Assembly: GCA_963727755.1 (NCBI GenBank)
Contig: CAVSHN010000014.1
Coordinates: 186,001-250,000 of the forward strand
Length of the DNA stretch: 64,000 nt
Direction of reading: 5' to 3'
Source of the DNA: DASYAN01 sp963727755
GTDB taxonomy: Bacteria > Chloroflexota > Ktedonobacteria > Ktedonobacterales > Ktedonobacteraceae
The notes beneath the pieces are model-generated. The model made no database searches. It was not told the origin of the DNA and was given only the letters and a program-made list of their open reading frames with translations. This document shows positions 8,853-19,992 of the stretch, piece by piece. Each line of letters opens with the position of its first letter. Positions within the stretch are counted from its first letter, which is position 1. The position numbers and the translations under genes were made by a program.

Positions 8853-9027
8853 ATTATCTATTCCTTTCCTGAGCATTAAATGCCTTTTATAGAAAAATAT
8901 ATGCTCTTTCTATTGCATATTGTAGAGCTTGCGTTCTTGCTATACGCATCAAATAGGATTATTTTCCATGTTGGATTATAGCATAAGGCATGGAATAGGA
9001 ACAAGATATGATGAATGCACCTTCATG

Positions 9028-9056
9028 TTGACAATATAACATTAACAATGTAGAGT
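9028..9056 (+). promoter_or_regulatory. Promoter of mqsRA-queG
   Basis: TTGACA at 9028-9033, a 17-bp spacer and TAGAGT at 9051-9056 make a good sigma-70-type promoter, with transcription expected to start near 9063. Confidence 0.65.
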
Positions 9057-9082
9057 GATGCCAATACATCACTTGTAAATTT

Positions 9083-9097
9083 TACCCAACTAGGGTA
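9083..9097. promoter_or_regulatory. Candidate MqsA operator
   Basis: TACCC-AACTA-GGGTA is a perfect palindrome of 5-bp arms between the promoter and mqsR. Enterobacterial MqsA binds AACCT-N3-AGGTT palindromes; this site has the same style but a different core, so its role as operator is inference. Confidence 0.5.
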
Positions 9098-9121
9098 TTC
9101 TTTAATCATGAAGGATGGTCT

Positions 9122-9418
9122 ATGGAAAAATTCAAACCCCATTGTGACCTGTCAACCGTTAAGGCCATGGTACAAGCCGAGAAAGTGCGCATGACCACAA
9201 CAGCATCCATCGGTGCTGAAGCATTGGGACTCGACTTTGATGGAGTTATAGACATTGTCTTGGAATTAACCATAAATGACTTTTATAAGAGTATGACAAG
9301 CTATAACGACCACAGAGTATGGCAAGATGTATACCGTCCCACTACAAAAGTTGGGAAGGTGTACCTGAAACTGATTGTAATTAATGACATGCTGATTGTA
9401 TCTTTTAAGGAGCTATGA
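9122..9418 (+). CDS. mqsR: MqsR-type mRNA interferase toxin
   Basis: A 98-residue protein that matches the MqsR toxin along its full length: PHCDLSTVKAMV at the N-terminus, EALGLDFDGVIDIVLELT in the middle and the hallmark DFYKSMTSYNDHRVWQDVY followed by VGKVYLKLIV and a C-terminal VSFKEL. MqsR belongs to the RelE-like ribonucleases and cuts mRNA, classically at GC-rich-context U sites, independent of the ribosome. AAGGA precedes the ATG. The toxin gene comes first, as is usual for mqsRA, and the antitoxin follows after 3 bp. Confidence 0.93.
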   Translation: MEKFKPHCDLSTVKAMVQAEKVRMTTTASIGAEALGLDFDGVIDIVLELTINDFYKSMTSYNDHRVWQDVYRPTTKVGKVYLKLIVINDMLIVSFKEL

Positions 9419-9421
9419 GCT

Positions 9422-9835
9422 ATGCAATGTCCGATTTGTGGAGGCGCTAAGTTAATACATGATACCAGCGACGTTCCATATACCTATAAAGGGGAAACAA
9501 CTGTTATTGAGGACGTTACTGGTGATTTTTGTCCTGCATGTGGTGAAATTATTCTCGAACCGACAGAAGCAAGGCGGTTTGGGAAGGTAATACATGAGTT
9601 TAATAAACAAGTGAATGCATCCTTTGTTGACCCTGAGTTTATTGCAGAAGTTCGCGAGAAACTATACTTGGACCAGCAACAAGCCGCTGAGATTTTTGGT
9701 GGCGGACATAATGCATTCTCGCGGTACGAAAACGGTAGAACAAGACCACCGTTGGCACTTGTACAGTTGTTTCGAATACTCGATCGCCACCCTGAGCTGT
9801 TAACAGAGATCAGAGAATTTAGCCGTAGCAGCTAA
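9422..9835 (+). CDS. mqsA: MqsA-type antitoxin
   Basis: A 137-residue two-domain antitoxin. The N-terminal zinc domain has two CxxC pairs (CPICGG and CPACGE) that hold the toxin-binding fold; the C-terminal half is an XRE-like HTH (AAEIFGGGHNAFSRYENGRT) that binds the operator. It neutralises MqsR and represses the operon. It lies 3 bp after mqsR, and its stop codon TAA overlaps the ATG of queG by one base, so antitoxin and queG translation are coupled. Confidence 0.93.
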   Translation: MQCPICGGAKLIHDTSDVPYTYKGETTVIEDVTGDFCPACGEIILEPTEARRFGKVIHEFNKQVNASFVDPEFIAEVREKLYLDQQQAAEIFGGGHNAFSRYENGRTRPPLALVQLFRILDRHPELLTEIREFSRSS

Positions 9836-11094
9836 TGCTTAACATACAGGTAATTAAAGAATATGCATACTCGCTCGGCTTCGATGCAGTGCAGATTACG
9901 ACGGCTGAAGGTTTTCCCGAGGCTGAGCAGGTTATAAAAGAGCGTATCGGCGAGGGATTGATGGATGGGCTTCCCTGGTTTACGGCTGAGCGGGCCGAGG
10001 TGTCCTGCCATCCAGATGTGCTGCTGCCAAATGCGCAATCTATCATCGCACTCGCTCTATGCTACCTGACCGAACAACCTTCGAAGGAACAGGAAGCAGG
10101 TTCACCCCGTGGCCGCATTTCACGTTATGCGTGGGGAGATGACTACCACGAGATTATCAAACCTAAATTGCACCTATTCGCAGATTGGTTACGCGAATAT
10201 GCCCACAGTGAGATAGGAGAAACGCTGGAGACACGCATCTTTGTCGATACAGGACGAATGGTAGATAGAGCTGTGGCTCAGCGGGCAGGATTGGGATGGT
10301 ATGGCAAGAATACGAACATTCTCACAAAAGGCTGGGGATCATGGGTATTCCTGGCCGAGATCGTCACGAACCTCCCACTGATACCGGACAAACCATTGAA
10401 GGCTAACTGCGGTAGTTGCGAAATTTGCTTGCATGCCTGCCCAACAAAGGCTCTTCCTAACCCTTATGAATTGGATAATACACGCTGTATTTCGTTCCTC
10501 ACGATTGAGTTACGTGGTAGCATTCCCCTGGAATTGCGTCCGCTGATGGGAAACCTTATTTTTGGCTGCGATATTTGCCAGGAAGTCTGTCCGGTTAATA
10601 AGCTTGCTGAGCGACGATTAGCAATGCCAGATAGAACGGAAACACAGACCATTCCTATTACTAATATCCAGAGAAGAAGTATGACATCTAGCACCAACGA
10701 TCCAACTGCCAAATCTCACTTCCGCCCCCACGACGAATTTCGCCCTCGCTCTACTGTGGGTAGTTGCCCCGAGCTGATTCCTTTGCTCTCACTGACAGAA
10801 GAACAGTTCCGCGAACGCTTCAGGCATAGTCCGATTAAGCGGACGAAGAGGCGCGGTCTGCTGCGCAATGTCTGTGTTGCGTTGGGCAATATTAGCGATC
10901 CTCAGGCTGTTCCTGCATTGATTGGTGCATTGCATGATGAGGAGGCGCTTATCCGAGGGCATGCAGCATGGGCTCTGGGGCGTATTGGAGGTGAGCAGGC
11001 ATTAGCAGCACTTCGTGATGCTTTAGAGGGTGAGTCAGATAGAGAAGTGCAGAAGGAGATTGAGTGCGCATTGGCTACATCTATTTGTTTGTAG
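9835..11094 (+). CDS. queG: Epoxyqueuosine reductase
   Basis: A 419-residue cobalamin- and iron-sulfur-dependent enzyme that performs the last step of queuosine synthesis in tRNA. Visible marks are RIFVDTGRMVDRAVAQRAGLG (with the conserved Asp region), GWYGKNTNIL, and the paired 4Fe-4S motifs CGSCEICLHACPTKAL and CDICQEVCPVNKLA. The C-terminus holds HEAT-like repeats (DPQAVPALIGALHD...GGEQALAALRDALEG), as in longer QueG proteins. It starts in overlap with the mqsA stop codon, so it appears to be driven from the toxin-antitoxin promoter. Confidence 0.92.
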   Translation: MLNIQVIKEYAYSLGFDAVQITTAEGFPEAEQVIKERIGEGLMDGLPWFTAERAEVSCHPDVLLPNAQSIIALALCYLTEQPSKEQEAGSPRGRISRYAWGDDYHEIIKPKLHLFADWLREYAHSEIGETLETRIFVDTGRMVDRAVAQRAGLGWYGKNTNILTKGWGSWVFLAEIVTNLPLIPDKPLKANCGSCEICLHACPTKALPNPYELDNTRCISFLTIELRGSIPLELRPLMGNLIFGCDICQEVCPVNKLAERRLAMPDRTETQTIPITNIQRRSMTSSTNDPTAKSHFRPHDEFRPRSTVGSCPELIPLLSLTEEQFRERFRHSPIKRTKRRGLLRNVCVALGNISDPQAVPALIGALHDEEALIRGHAAWALGRIGGEQALAALRDALEGESDREVQKEIECALATSICL

Positions 11095-11192
11095 CCTGTC
11101 CTTCGAGAGCACCCTATTGAGGAGTTCAAACAGCCTCATTATCAGCTCACTCACTCAATAGCAATGCTCCCCTGGACAAGCATGCAGTTGAA

Positions 11193-11627
11193 TCACTCAA
11201 TGATTGAGACCTGATCAGCCTTTATTCCCACCAATTCATCATCAACAAACAAGAAATGGATGTTTTCAGACACAATCTCATCATCGATGGTTTTATCTCT
11301 GGAGAACCAGACTGTGAAACTGTTTCCTTGATGCTGAACAGCACAGACATTGTCAGTTGACAACACCTCGAATTGGGGAAAGCCATTGCGAGGAGCAAGA
11401 TTGCCAGGATAGTGACAACACGCTTGTTCTACCACTTTCGGGTAGATGCACTCTAGCTCACCTAAAAAGCACTCATCATCCAACCATAACATAGCATGTT
11501 GAGCTACTCTATATGGCTTACACTCATCAGACATTCTTCCGAAAACAATATTGTACGTTCTTACTTCGGGTGTAAATGTCGATGTTACTGTTGTATCAAC
11601 AGACTGCAATCCTCTCAATTTAATCAT
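11193..11627 (-). CDS. Hypothetical protein, 144 aa
   Basis: A soluble 144-residue protein of unknown family, acidic and beta-rich, with a C-terminal part (VSENIHFLFVDDELVGIKA) of two likely strands. It has no signal peptide or membrane helix. AAGGAG sits 8 bases before ATG 11627, a convincing start. It stands alone between queG and the TPR/kinase block. Immunity-like or phage-type proteins look like this, but I see no motif that decides it. Confidence 0.6.
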   Translation of the reverse strand: MIKLRGLQSVDTTVTSTFTPEVRTYNIVFGRMSDECKPYRVAQHAMLWLDDECFLGELECIYPKVVEQACCHYPGNLAPRNGFPQFEVLSTDNVCAVQHQGNSFTVWFSRDKTIDDEIVSENIHFLFVDDELVGIKADQVSIIE

Positions 11628-11761
11628 GGTTACATCTCCTTTGGGACTCCCAGGATTTTAATTGTCCCTCTTTGGCTGATTGATCTGTGGATATCCTGGG
11701 ATGATTAATTAGTTTGAAGTCCCTTTAACTATTGACAACATAGTAGCTCCCTTTGAAGAGG

Positions 11762-12835
11762 CTACCGCCGATTACCTTTCATCAGCTGAAGAAGCTTTTT
11801 AAGCTCATACTCAATCCAAGGCTGTAAATAACGATCAAGCAATGGCTTGAAGTCAGCCAGAGCTTTCTTGTCTTGCTTCCATTCTAGATACGCTGCTCCA
11901 CGATATATAACAGCTCTAGCATCATACATATCCCGTTTAATTATTTGATTAAACTCTTCCACTGCCTCCTGATATCGTCCTTCTCGCATATGTTTAATCC
12001 CAGCATCATAATATTCTTTCATTGATTTCCTATGTATATTGTGCAAATCTGCAAGTTCTTCCACAGCCCAAAGCCGTGAAAAACCAAGACCAAGTGCTCG
12101 AGTGAAGTTAGCTCGAGCTTTATCATATTGCCCCATTTTCCGATAAGCCTTCCCACAATGTGCATAGACCCTAGCATTTTTCTTATCATGAGCAATCACT
12201 TGCTTGAACTCTTCCACTGCCTCCTGATATCGTCCTTCTCGCGTATACTTAATTCCAGAATGATAATGTATTTTTATTGCTTTTTGACGACTTTCATCGT
12301 CTATGGGCTTATCTACCACCTTTGGTTTTTGACATTTGTCACCCAAAATCTTATACAAATCTTTAAGTTCCTTCTCAATCCAAGGCCGTGAATAACCAAG
12401 GGCAAGCACTCGTGTGAAGTCAGCCTGAGCTTTATCATATTGCCCCATTTTCCGATGCGTTACCCCACGATGCGCAAGAGCGTAAATATTATCCTTACCT
12501 AGCTCTAGCGATTGATTTAAGTCAGCCAGAGCTTCTTCGTAATTCTTCAATCCCAGATATGCCGACCCACGACATGCCCAAGCTCTAGCATTTTCCTTAT
12601 CCTGATCTATCACTTGCTTGAATTTTTCCACTGCCTGATTATATTGTCTATCCAATATATGTTGTTCTCCAGCTTCAAAAGCATCCTTTATTGATTTGTC
12701 GCGTTCGCCATTTTTAACCTCAGCTGCGATTCGTACAAAATCTTTCACTATTTTAGGTTCAGCATGAGAAGATCCATCGCCAGAGCTATCAGGAACAACT
12801 CTTCGCGCATTAAAATTTTTGAACCATTGCTTCAT
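11762..12835 (-). CDS. TPR-repeat protein
   Basis: A 357-residue protein made of at least six TPR units after a 45-residue head. Typical units are ARAWACRGSAYLGLKNYEEA and ALAHRGVTHRKMGQYDKAQA; three blocks begin with HYHSGIKYTREGRYQEAVEE-type helices. TPR arrays bind proteins or peptides. AAAGGAGG lies 7 bases before ATG 12835. Segments of it are nearly identical in DNA to the C-terminal TPR part of the neighbouring kinase gene (12963-13250), so the two come from a recent duplication. Both end with the same residues, KGNRR or RGNRR. Confidence 0.82.
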   Translation of the reverse strand: MKQWFKNFNARRVVPDSSGDGSSHAEPKIVKDFVRIAAEVKNGERDKSIKDAFEAGEQHILDRQYNQAVEKFKQVIDQDKENARAWACRGSAYLGLKNYEEALADLNQSLELGKDNIYALAHRGVTHRKMGQYDKAQADFTRVLALGYSRPWIEKELKDLYKILGDKCQKPKVVDKPIDDESRQKAIKIHYHSGIKYTREGRYQEAVEEFKQVIAHDKKNARVYAHCGKAYRKMGQYDKARANFTRALGLGFSRLWAVEELADLHNIHRKSMKEYYDAGIKHMREGRYQEAVEEFNQIIKRDMYDARAVIYRGAAYLEWKQDKKALADFKPLLDRYLQPWIEYELKKLLQLMKGNRR

Positions 12836-12962
12836 TTGTATGCCTCCTTTTCAATGCATGTGCCAAGCTTTTCAGTTTCATTGAATAATAAGGGAATTAT
12901 GAGTATTTATACTCATTCCTCCTTCGCACTTGATTGACTACATGGTAATTCCTTTGAAGAGG

Positions 12963-13250
12963 CTACCGCCGATTACCTCTTATCAGCTGGCGAAGCTCTT
13001 CAAGTTCTTGCTTGATCCAAGCTAGTGAACTATCAAGGGTAAGCACTCGAGTGAAATCAGCCCGAGCTTCCTCGTAATGCCCCATCTTCCGATGCGTTAC
13101 TCCACGATGCGCAAGAGCGTAAATATTATCCTTACCCAGCCCTAGCGATTGATTTAAGTCTTTCAGAGCTTCTTTGTAATTCTTCAATCCCAGATATGCC
13201 GACCCACGACATGCCAAAGCTCTAGCATTATTCTCATCCATAGCAATCAC
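12963..13250 (-). pseudogene. TPR tail of the frameshifted kinase gene
   Basis: A 95-residue frame with two TPR units (ALACRGSAYLGLKNYKEA, ALAHRGVTHRKMGHYEEA) that continues the kinase gene in another frame. The kinase frame ends at RRYNDAVKRIQSSDCYG; if one A of the five-A run near 13262 is removed, the reading becomes NDAVKEFNLVIAMDENNARA, exactly the TPR junction seen in the paralogue. The joined product would be about 472 residues. The ATG at 13250 is therefore unlikely to be a native start, though re-initiation cannot be excluded. Confidence 0.7.
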
Positions 13251-14382
13251 TAGATTGAATTCTTTTTACTGCATCATTATATCGTCTAGCTCGTATATAT
13301 CCCTCTCCAGCTTCATAATGCTTATCTATTTGAATACCTCGCTCTACTTCGTATTTAGCATAGGCATCCGAGAATGCTTTAGCAAAGGCCTTAACACTTT
13401 TAAAGCGTCTACTTGGATCATTATCCAGACCTTTGAGAACAACCTTGTTGATTCCATCCGAAATACCTGAGAGTGGCTTAGGATTAGGTCCGGGACGCGG
13501 GCCACCACTTAACCATTCATAGACAATAACCGCAAGCGAATACAGATCGCTCTCAGGGCGGGGTTTTCTATGACGATCAATCTCAGGGGCCATGTATCCA
13601 GGAGTACCCGCCCAGTAAGGGGGTTGAGATCCTGGATTGTGAACCTCTTGAGCTAGACCCCAATCAGCGAGTTTGATTTCCATCTCTCCATCTGGTCCTT
13701 CTACCAGCAAAATATTTCCCGGCTTGAGGTCCAGATGCATCAAGGGTCTTGCTTTACTCTTACCTTTTTCTATTTCATGGGGGCAGTTATGCAGATAGTC
13801 TAACGCATTGGCCATTTGATCCACATATTTGACAATCTGCTTTAGAGACTTAGGGGGAGAGTCGTGTAGTGTTCCATGGCATGCATATTCCATTACCAAG
13901 TAAGGAGGAACATTATTTCCATTATATTCTATAAAACGCACGATATTTGGATGGTTGAGGCTTTTTAGAACTTTCGCTTCGTACTCAAATTCATCGGCAT
14001 ATCTTAGATGCCTCCGCTGTAGTACTTTGATCGCTACTATCTCTTTTGAAGTCCTATGTTGGGCAATATAAACATCGCCAAAGCCGCCTGCCCCTAAGCG
14101 CCTGCCACAGCAGTAATTTCCATACCGGGACCCTTCGAATTTCTCTCCGGCCAAATCATTTCTGCGACTCGTTTCACCCCTATTCATACCACCCACCAAG
14201 ATGAGATGGTTGGGAGTAAATTTGATTGAGAGGTCAATTCTTGGAACTTGCTTGCTATCCTCTCCAATGGGTATTGATTTGAGCCACCTCTCTTCCTCAG
14301 GAGATAGCGGGCGTTCCCCTTTCCAGACAATAGGGAGAGCTGATGCCTCTGAAGAACAATCTCTCGTACTCGGCTTACCCAA
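13234..14382 (-). pseudogene. Ser/Thr protein kinase, frameshifted before its TPR tail
   Basis: The kinase domain is complete: GAGGFGDVY (Gly-loop), VAIKVL (Lys), the catalytic loop HLDLKPGNIL (Leu in place of Arg of HRD), ADWG in place of DFG, and GTPGYMAPE. The missing HRD arginine is typical of kinases not activated by loop phosphorylation. There is no membrane helix, so it is cytosolic. The frame is then shifted by one base ahead of its TPR tail. The longest frame starts at TTG 14382 without a good ribosome site; ATG 14187 follows GGTGGGTGGT and begins just ahead of the kinase domain, so it may be the true start. The kinase alone could still be active. Confidence 0.75.
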
Positions 14383-14414
14383 TTCTGAGGTAAAGGCCTT
14401 GTCTGTACGAGGCT

Positions 14415-14561
14415 CTAAATAGAGATTCTAGTCCTCAGATGGTATTTACGAAGCTCCTGGAGGCGATTTGGGCATGGTGCATCTGATGATTGTTGCTCAC
14501 TTCGCTTCTTAGGACGTTCGTTTAATTTCTCTGGCGATAAGATTATGCGATCCATGTGCAT
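14415..14561 (-). CDS. Small basic ORF upstream of the kinase gene
   Basis: A 48-residue frame, MHMDRIILSPEKLNERPKKR onward, ending RLQELRKYHLRTRISI just before the kinase frame opens. The end looks like the first helix of an XRE-type HTH, so this may be the remnant of a longer regulator. The ribosome site is weak (GAGAGA). It could also be a leader peptide. Confidence 0.3.
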   Translation of the reverse strand: MHMDRIILSPEKLNERPKKRSEQQSSDAPCPNRLQELRKYHLRTRISI

Positions 14562-14677
14562 ATTTCTCTCATTTCAAGAGCTAAAAACTACCTCATTAAA
14601 AACTTAAAAACATACATGAAAATACATTGCAGCTTGATGATGTTATACAATCTTCTACATAAGGTATCTACGTATAA

Positions 14678-14757
14678 TACCAACTTGCATTCAGCAGTAG
14701 TATTCTCGCAAGAATTACTCCGCACTTGAGCATTATCTGCCAGAATGCAAGTTGGTA
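14678..14757. repeat. MITE-like inverted repeat
   Basis: Perfect 15-bp inverted repeats TACCAACTTGCATTC (14678-14692) and GAATGCAAGTTGGTA (14743-14757) enclose 50 bp that holds a smaller hairpin (ATTCT-CGCA-AGAAT). The region 14562-14837 contains no convincing gene. It could be a miniature transposable element or a terminator-like structure for the flanking genes. Confidence 0.55.
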
Positions 14758-14837
14758 CCAAAAATTCGTTGTGCAATAGGCAGTTTGGAGGATCTACGCT
14801 CCTCTACTCCTAAGCTCGACTTTGTACAAAGTTGAGC

Positions 14838-16232
14838 TTAGCGGTAACCCATTCTCTCCGATGGCTGGTTACGTGGTAGTAGAGAAGGGTGTACTCCATC
14901 GCCTGATTGACTCGCCGGTGGTATATCGTTTGGCTGTCTCGGATGCTCAGGCTGCCTCGGGCGCTCAGGTTGTCTCTGTTGCTCAGGCTGTCTCTGTTGC
15001 TCAGGCTGCTGCAGGATGGCTTCAACGCAATCGCCTACGCCCCTAGCGCCAGCACCTACACAGTCGCTTACGCCCCTAACGCCAGCACCTACACAATCGC
15101 CAACGCCCCTAACGCCTGTACCTACGCATTCGCCAACTGCGTTGCGGTTGGCACCACTAATGCAGTTGCCAACTGCATCGTAGCTGGCCCCAACGCAGCG
15201 GCCAGGTAAACTAACCCATCTGGGAACGCAAGAACTAACTTCTTCGCCGCATTTGTCGAATTCGCCGTCATAGCAGCATAAGAATGTGTCTAAACAATTG
15301 CCTAAGCACAAGCAGCCAACACCGCAAGCGCCGCAAGTAACGGCTAGCTCAGGACAACACACAATTCCTTGAGACAGTGTTGTACAGTCTTCGTCACATC
15401 CCCTTAAATGCCTTTTGCATGGCTCGCAGCAGCATGCACATACAAACAATATCATATGAGTAATCACTATACATTCTGCTAGCTTGCCAACATCAACAGA
15501 ATACCCCGTACTATTAGATGGATAATCCTCCAGCAACGATATAGCTTGCTTTACACTCTTCTCATCCTTCAGTTCAGAGAGAGCACGCTTTCTAAACTCC
15601 TCATCCTGCATTAAATTTCTCATACCATCCATAGCCTCTCTATCATTGAGTAACTTTCTGAAGCCTCGCCGAGCTGCTTTATTCCGCTCTAGAGAGTGGA
15701 CGAAAGATTGCAAAGAACTAATATCCTCCTTACTCAACTTTAGAGGCTCTGTCTCTTGGCTCCTGCTTTGCTCTAGCTGCCTCGATGGCATCTCCTTTTT
15801 GGATGCTTGCTCCTTTTCTTCTGAGTCTTTCACCATCTGTTCATACAAATTAGGCCATATTTCCTGTACTGGCGGGCCCGAGTAGGAAGAAAAACCTTTT
15901 GGCGGAACATACAGCTCTGTTGGACTTTTGCCAATGAACCCTGCTCGCTGATCGGGAAAAGCTGGAGGTCTCATCGCATTGTCGCCCCTCAGAGCAAGAG
16001 CAGTACCAGAAGCTTCAGATGTTGAGCCTCCAGTACCAACTATTCCCACAAATCCTCGGAAAGCAACTCCTCCAAGTATGAGAGCCGCAGATGCAGGACC
16101 GAGATACTGTATCAGTTTCTTGGTCAAGCTCTTGCCACCATTATCTTGTGACTTGGCTTGTCCTACATTATCCAATTGACTTTCTACAGTTTTATCGTTT
16201 GTACGCCTAATTTCACTACTCCCCAATTTCAT
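14838..16232 (-). CDS. Cysteine-rich hendecad-repeat membrane protein
   Basis: A 464-residue protein I cannot place in a family. Residues 44-66 form a likely membrane helix (AALILGGVAFRGFVGIVG). Residues 110-235 are charged and helical. From 254 to 402 there are 25 cysteines: a dense cluster (FVCACCCEPC at 264-272, CGACGVGCLCLGNC at 300-313) and then Cys at 335, 346, 357, 369, 380, 391 and 402, that is, every 11 residues, in units such as CVGTGVRGVGD and CVGAGVRGVSD. The tail is a 6-residue repeat of the QPEQQR type and then a basic end. GGAG is only one base from ATG 16232 but well spaced for TTG 16226, so the true start may be two codons later. It follows the 23S region and precedes the kinase/TPR block. 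Confidence 0.7.
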   Translation of the reverse strand: MKLGSSEIRRTNDKTVESQLDNVGQAKSQDNGGKSLTKKLIQYLGPASAALILGGVAFRGFVGIVGTGGSTSEASGTALALRGDNAMRPPAFPDQRAGFIGKSPTELYVPPKGFSSYSGPPVQEIWPNLYEQMVKDSEEKEQASKKEMPSRQLEQSRSQETEPLKLSKEDISSLQSFVHSLERNKAARRGFRKLLNDREAMDGMRNLMQDEEFRKRALSELKDEKSVKQAISLLEDYPSNSTGYSVDVGKLAECIVITHMILFVCACCCEPCKRHLRGCDEDCTTLSQGIVCCPELAVTCGACGVGCLCLGNCLDTFLCCYDGEFDKCGEEVSSCVPRWVSLPGRCVGASYDAVGNCISGANRNAVGECVGTGVRGVGDCVGAGVRGVSDCVGAGARGVGDCVEAILQQPEQQRQPEQQRQPERPRQPEHPRQPNDIPPASQSGDGVHPSLLPRNQPSERMGYR

Positions 16233-16500
16233 ACTCCTTTTGATCTACAAAAACGCCTAAATTCTATCAAACATCAATCATATGCGACTTAGCTTCTGCA
16301 CGGTTCCTTGCATCTTTGCAAGTTGCGTGCGATAAAAAAGTATCGAAAGAGAAAGTGGTAAAAAACAACAATATATATATTTAGTATACCCAAAAAAAGT
16401 TCTAATATTCGTCGAACGGAGGGACAAAAAGTGGAGGGACAAAAAAGTGATTTCTCTTGATATTTGGTTATGTTGTCCGCATGTACGATAACAAAAGCGC

Positions 16501-16559
16501 ATAACAAGCAGAAGGCCAGAGAGCTGTTAATTGTAGCTCTCTGGCCTTCTATTGTTATG
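16501..16559 (-). terminator. Terminator hairpin downstream of 23S rRNA
   Basis: AGAAGGCCAGAGAGCT pairs perfectly with AGCTCTCTGGCCTTCT (16 bp, 9-base loop), and outer ATAACAA/TTGTTAT arms extend it. It lies about 90 bp past the mature 23S 3' end on the minus strand. The T-tract is weak. The remaining gap down to 16233 shows only a short GGAGGGACAAAAA tandem repeat near 16420-16446. Confidence 0.65.
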
Positions 16560-16578
16560 TTTTTTCACAAACAGAAAA

Positions 16579-16618
16579 GTATCTTTCCTCATTTTTGCCG
16601 AGCCAGTGGTCAGCACGC
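16579..16618 (-). other. 3' arm of pre-23S processing stem
   Basis: This 40-base trailer is almost fully complementary to the leader at 19642-19682; shared blocks include GTATCTTTC, TCATTTTTGC, GAGCC and GTCAGCACG. Such stems bring the two ends of 23S together for RNase III cutting. Confidence 0.75.
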
Positions 16619-16644
16619 GCTTCACCAGCGATCACTTCTTGGCT

Positions 16645-19607
<2,963 letters not shown>

Positions 19608-19641
19608 TTGCCTTGGTGATCTCTTTTTCTCTGCTTCAACT

Positions 19642-19682
19642 CGTGCTGACCTTCTCGGCTCAGCAAAAATGAAGAAAGATAC
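19642..19682 (-). other. 5' arm of pre-23S processing stem
   Basis: Leader sequence complementary to the trailer at 16579-16618 with only a few mismatches over about 40 bases. It lies about 35 bases ahead of the estimated mature 5' end. Confidence 0.75.
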
Positions 19683-19749
19683 TATTCAGTTATAAATGTA
19701 CAAGCCTTCGCTTTTCCATCTTTTGCGTCGCTCCGAGCGGCGCCTACAT

Positions 19750-19778
19750 ACTATGCCACAGATCTTCCAAATTGTCAA
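19750..19778 (-). promoter_or_regulatory. Promoter of the solitary 23S gene
   Basis: On the minus strand TTGACA (19773-19778), a 17-bp spacer and CATAGT (19750-19755) form a strong promoter about 70 bp ahead of the processing stem. T-rich sequence upstream of the -35 box could serve as an UP element. Confidence 0.65.
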
Positions 19779-19992
19779 CACTTTTTTGGTGACTTTTTTG
19801 AAGGACTCTAGAAATCAGTCTCTAGGAAATCAAGGAAAACTAGTACAGGTTTTCCTATGAGATCTGTCCCTCTTTCCCCCTGGAGGTTCTTCCAAACCAA
19901 GGTTACAGTATACTCAAGACTGTGCCTTTGTTGAACCTCATTGGCAAGAAGAATTCCTGTAGTTGTTTTTTCAATCAAGGCTTGTAACACCA

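Noticed and set aside
13250..13265. Programmed frameshift signal in the kinase-TPR gene
   Set aside because: The needed shift is plus one, and there is no A-AAA-AAG heptamer, stop-codon context or downstream pseudoknot that I can see.
14588..14776. 62-aa minus-strand frame
   Set aside because: It covers the MITE-like inverted repeat and has no ribosome site or domain.
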